Positions 61,184 through 64,000 of a stretch of 64,000 nucleotides of DNA are shown here, one piece after another. Under the pieces are notes generated by a model that searched no databases, was not told the origin of the DNA, and saw only the letters and a program-made list of their open reading frames with translations. A program made the translations under genes and the position numbers. The stretch spans positions 310,001-374,000 of the forward strand of contig NZ_RXNQ01000011.1 of assembly GCF_004138205.1 (NCBI RefSeq). Reading direction: 5' to 3'. Origin of the DNA: Pedobacter sp. SYP-B3415. Lineage in GTDB: Bacteria; Bacteroidota; Bacteroidia; Sphingobacteriales; Sphingobacteriaceae. Position 1 is the stretch's first letter. Each line of letters starts with the position of its first letter.

Positions 61184-62431
61184 ATGTTAGCCGAAATAAT
61201 TACCATTGGCGACGAAATCCTGATCGGTCAGATCGTTGATACGAACTCGGCCTGGATGGGGAGGCAGCTCAATCTGGCGGGCATCGCGGTTAAACAGATT
61301 ACCTCCGTTTCTGACCAGGCAGACCACATCAAAGAAGCGCTTGATGCTGCACGCAAACGGGCACAGTTAGTTCTGATTACCGGCGGCCTCGGACCAACAA
61401 AAGACGATATAACTAAGTTTACACTGGCATCTTACTTTGGGATGGGCATGAGGCGCGACGCGGAAACCCTGGCGCATGTAGAAGGTTTTTTCAAAAAGTT
61501 CAACAGACCGATGCTCGACGCGAACATTCGTCAAGCAGACGTACCCGACGGCTGTACGGTTATCCAAAACAAAAACGGTACAGCGCCCTGCATGTGGTTT
61601 GATGTTGATGGCTGTGTATTTGTTTCCATGCCCGGCGTCCCTTTCGAAATGATGTACCTGATGGATGAAGAAATTCTGCCCAGGCTGAAACAGCGTTTCT
61701 CACTTCCGGCTATCTACCACCGCACCATTCTTACTTCAGGCCTTGGAGAGTCATTTCTTGCCGAACAGATCGCCGACCTCGAAGATCAATTACCCCCGCA
61801 TATTAAACTAGCTTATCTGCCAAAACTGGGGCAGGTTCGCCTGCGGTTATCAGGCCATGGCACTGACGAGGCTGCCCTTATTGCCGAAACTGATGCACAT
61901 GCGTCCGCATTCATAGATCGCCTCGGCAAATTTGTGGTCATTGACCAGGATATTCCGCTTGAAAAAGCATTGATTGACCGTCTTAAAGAGTCGGGAATGA
62001 CAGTTTCAACTGCAGAAAGCTGTACAGGTGGCTACATTGCGCATCTGATTACGCAACATCCCGGCTGCTCTGCAGTCTACAAGGGTGGCGTGGTTTCTTA
62101 TGCCGCTGAACTGAAACAATCCGTGCTCGGTGTGCAGAGTGAAACGATCAAAAATTTTGGAGAAGTGAGTGAGCAAACAGCGCGCGAAATGGCGGAAGGA
62201 GCGATCAAACATTTTGGAACAGACTTTTCTGTGGCGGTTACCGGCATTGCAGGTCCCGACGGAGGCGTTCCCGGTAAACCGGTTGGAACAGTTTGGATTG
62301 CTGTGGCCAACAGGCAGGAGAGCCGGGCCAAACTTTTCCAATTCGGTAGCAAACGGACTCAGAATATAGAAAGATCTGCTGCTGCTGCACTTACTATGCT
62401 GCTGAATCTGTTTCGGGGCGAGGAAAATTAA
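61184..62431 (+). CDS. cinA: CinA-family protein (nicotinamide-nucleotide amidohydrolase)
   Basis: A 415-residue two-domain CinA. The N-terminal MoaB/COG1058 domain (ITIGDEILIGQIVDTNSAWM; ITGGLGPTKDDIT; MPGVPFEM) is followed by a C-terminal amidohydrolase domain (STAESCTGGYIAHLIT; VAVTGIAGPDGG). The enzyme deamidates nicotinamide mononucleotide in NAD recycling, and the N-domain can hydrolyse ADP-ribose. It is 12 bases after the lptD-like gene. Confidence 0.95.
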   Translation: MLAEIITIGDEILIGQIVDTNSAWMGRQLNLAGIAVKQITSVSDQADHIKEALDAARKRAQLVLITGGLGPTKDDITKFTLASYFGMGMRRDAETLAHVEGFFKKFNRPMLDANIRQADVPDGCTVIQNKNGTAPCMWFDVDGCVFVSMPGVPFEMMYLMDEEILPRLKQRFSLPAIYHRTILTSGLGESFLAEQIADLEDQLPPHIKLAYLPKLGQVRLRLSGHGTDEAALIAETDAHASAFIDRLGKFVVIDQDIPLEKALIDRLKESGMTVSTAESCTGGYIAHLITQHPGCSAVYKGGVVSYAAELKQSVLGVQSETIKNFGEVSEQTAREMAEGAIKHFGTDFSVAVTGIAGPDGGVPGKPVGTVWIAVANRQESRAKLFQFGSKRTQNIERSAAAALTMLLNLFRGEEN

Positions 62432-62487
62432 TTGACAGAAAAGCTTACTTTTGCCCTCGTTAGTTGTTTACATACGAGAACGATCTT

Positions 62488-63837
62488 ATGGCTCAATACG
62501 AATTACTGTTACCAAAAATGGGAGAGAGCGTTGCCGAGGCAACGGTGATCAAATGGCTGAAACAGCCCGGTGATAACATCGGTATGGATGATGCCGTGCT
62601 CGAGATCGCTACAGATAAGGTCGATTCGGAAGTCCCTTCGCCGGTTGCCGGCAAGCTCGTCAAACAGCTCGCTGCTGAAGACGAAGTTGTACAGGTAGGT
62701 GCGGTAATCGCCATCATTGAAACTGATAATGATGCTTCATCTGAACCTGCGCACAATCCCTTTGCCAGCGAACCTGCAGTTGAAACACAAGCCGGTCACG
62801 ACGACCTGCCGGGGATTTCACAGCTGGAAAGGCGTGAAGAGCAGCCCGAAACGCCGCACAGTTCAGAAAGATTCTACTCGCCATTGGTAAAAAGCATTGC
62901 AGCCGAAGAAGGCGTATCAATCACCGAACTTGATGCAATCAGGGGAAGTGGTGCTGAAGGCCGGCTGACTAAAGACGACCTTCTCAGATATATCGAAACC
63001 CGTTCTCAGGATAAACCCCGGGTTGCGGAAATAACGATAACCCCACCGCCGCCGGCTCGCCAGATCGAAGAACGGTTTGCACAGCCAACGGGAAATGCGC
63101 CTGTCCAGCATGCAACCTCTGTTTCCGGCACAGACGAAATTATTGAGATGGACCGGATGCGCAAACTGATTGCCGACCATATGGTTATGAGCAAACAGAC
63201 GGCACCTCATGTTACATCGTTTGTTGAGGCAGACGTTACCAATCTGGTGCTCTGGCGCGAAAAGGTTAAGAAGAATTTCGAGAAGCGTGAAAATGAAAAA
63301 ATCACCTTTACACCGCTGTTTATCGAGGCGGTAGCCAAGGCAATCAAAGATTTTCCTATGATCAATGTTTCTGTACAAGGAACGCAGATCATTCGCAAAA
63401 AAGATATCAATATTGGCATGGCTACGGCGCTGCCAAGTGGTAACCTGATTGTTCCGGTCATCAAGCGTGCTGATCAGCTCAACCTGGTCGGCCTGACAAA
63501 ATCTGTTAACGACCTGGCTGGCCGGGCCCGGGTGTCAAAACTTAAGCCCGACGAAACGCAGGCCGGAACATTTACGCTTACCAATGTCGGCTCTTTCGGC
63601 AATATAATGGGTACACCAATCATCAACCAGCCGCAGGTAGCGATCCTTGCAGTCGGTGCCATCAAGAAAAAACCGGCAGTCCTTGAAACCGAACACGGCG
63701 ATGTGATTGCAATAAGACATATGATGTTCCTGTCCCTTTCCTACGATCACCGTGTGGTAGACGGTTCACTTGGCGGCATGTTCGTCAGGCGGGTAGCTGA
63801 CTACCTGGAACAATGGGATCTGAACAGAGAACCCTAG
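62488..63837 (+). CDS. Dihydrolipoamide acyltransferase (E2) of a 2-oxo-acid dehydrogenase
   Basis: ATG 62488 is chosen over an upstream TTG. The 449-residue enzyme has a lipoyl domain (Lys44 in EIATDKVDSEV), a peripheral-subunit-binding domain (YSPLVKSIAAEEGVSITELDAIRGSGAEGRLTKDD, about 132-168) and a catalytic domain ending in SYDHRVVDGSLGG (His and Asp near 421-425). Its motifs suggest a branched-chain or pyruvate-type E2. E1 and E3 genes are not in the window. Confidence 0.93.
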   Translation: MAQYELLLPKMGESVAEATVIKWLKQPGDNIGMDDAVLEIATDKVDSEVPSPVAGKLVKQLAAEDEVVQVGAVIAIIETDNDASSEPAHNPFASEPAVETQAGHDDLPGISQLERREEQPETPHSSERFYSPLVKSIAAEEGVSITELDAIRGSGAEGRLTKDDLLRYIETRSQDKPRVAEITITPPPPARQIEERFAQPTGNAPVQHATSVSGTDEIIEMDRMRKLIADHMVMSKQTAPHVTSFVEADVTNLVLWREKVKKNFEKRENEKITFTPLFIEAVAKAIKDFPMINVSVQGTQIIRKKDINIGMATALPSGNLIVPVIKRADQLNLVGLTKSVNDLAGRARVSKLKPDETQAGTFTLTNVGSFGNIMGTPIINQPQVAILAVGAIKKKPAVLETEHGDVIAIRHMMFLSLSYDHRVVDGSLGGMFVRRVADYLEQWDLNREP

Positions 63838-63888
63838 TGTCGAAGAAACAGATCTGGGTCCGGAGTCACAATAGACTATGGTCCAAAA

Positions 63889-63918
63889 GCAAAAGCCGGA
63901 CTCGCTCCGGCTTTTTGC
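63889..63918 (+). terminator. Terminator after the E2 gene
   Basis: GCAAAAGCCGGA (63889-63900) pairs with TCCGGCTTTTTGC (63906-63918) around a 5-base loop with a run of five T. It may act on both strands. Confidence 0.85.
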
Positions 63919-63943
63919 TAACAACAAAACAAATAAAAGTTAA

Positions 63944-64000
63944 CTATGAAACAGCTTCGGCAAAACTTGCCGAGGCAACTTTCTCTTCTTTATAAATCTG
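63944..64000 (-). CDS. Possible C-terminal fragment of a gene entering from the right edge
   Basis: A minus-strand frame reads 18 codons to a TAG at 63944 (ending ASASFAEAVS). Convergence on the terminator at 63889 supports it, but a plus-strand ATG at 63946 also opens a frame to the edge after an A-rich leader. The strand cannot be settled from this fragment. Confidence 0.3.
   Translation of the reverse strand, partial: QIYKEEKVASASFAEAVS

Overview
The window looks like a chromosomal segment of a Bacteroidota bacterium, most likely a Sphingobacteriaceae-type soil or freshwater organism related to Pedobacter or Mucilaginibacter. This is inferred from several things: a type VI secretion system of the Bacteroidetes-specific T6SSiii class, TAnnTTTG-type promoter boxes, weak or absent Shine-Dalgarno sequences, an SDR-type fructuronate reductase, DUF1080 proteins and an LptD-like OstA protein. 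No rRNA, tRNA, CRISPR array or insertion sequence was seen.

Region 1 (1-26358) is a T6SSiii locus. A minus-strand operon (20645 to 11750, ending at a perfect hairpin at 11705-11730) encodes small single-pass envelope proteins, a PKD-repeat protein, TssR, the ClpV/TssH ATPase and the sheath proteins TssB and TssC. Divergent or interleaved genes encode the baseplate proteins TssE, TssF, TssG and TssK and the membrane protein TssN. Downstream is a minus-strand cargo island: VgrG, a 57-residue micro-protein, a DUF2931-like lipoprotein, a Tle1-like DUF2235 phospholipase, an unknown 308-residue protein, a DUF4280 PAAR-like spike, an unknown 880-residue protein, a lipoprotein and the start of a membrane protein. 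A divergent COG5526-type lysozyme-like gene lies upstream of vgrG. Hcp (TssD) and a TssQ lipoprotein were not found.

Region 2 (26414-34923) holds a DUF2911 protein and then a complete assimilatory sulfate reduction and siroheme cluster: an Rrf2 regulator, a HEPN-tailed sulfite reductase, CobA, a fusion of precorrin-2 dehydrogenase with a TauE/SafE exporter, a 4Fe-4S APS reductase, CysD and CysN. The sulfite reductase mRNA has a strongly folded leader that matches no riboswitch I recognise.

Region 3 (34977-48158) is carbohydrate metabolism. DUF1080, Gfo/Idh, GH130-like and serine-hydrolase genes are followed by a full D-glucuronate pathway (UxaC, SDR-type UxuB, UxuA, KdgK, KDPG aldolase), an MFS transporter and a LacI regulator. 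Two almost identical palindromes precede the two transcription units, which suggests they form one regulon.

Region 4 (48247-53467) has a methyltransferase, a gene-poor AT-rich stretch, a chimeric thioredoxin-like ORF, a C39-peptidase ABC exporter and an HlyD adaptor, with no visible peptide substrate.

Region 5 (53537-64000) is housekeeping and cell envelope: YceH, a MaoC-like protein, an MCE lipid-transport protein, two tandem amidases, an LptD-like protein, CinA and a 2-oxo-acid dehydrogenase E2 subunit.
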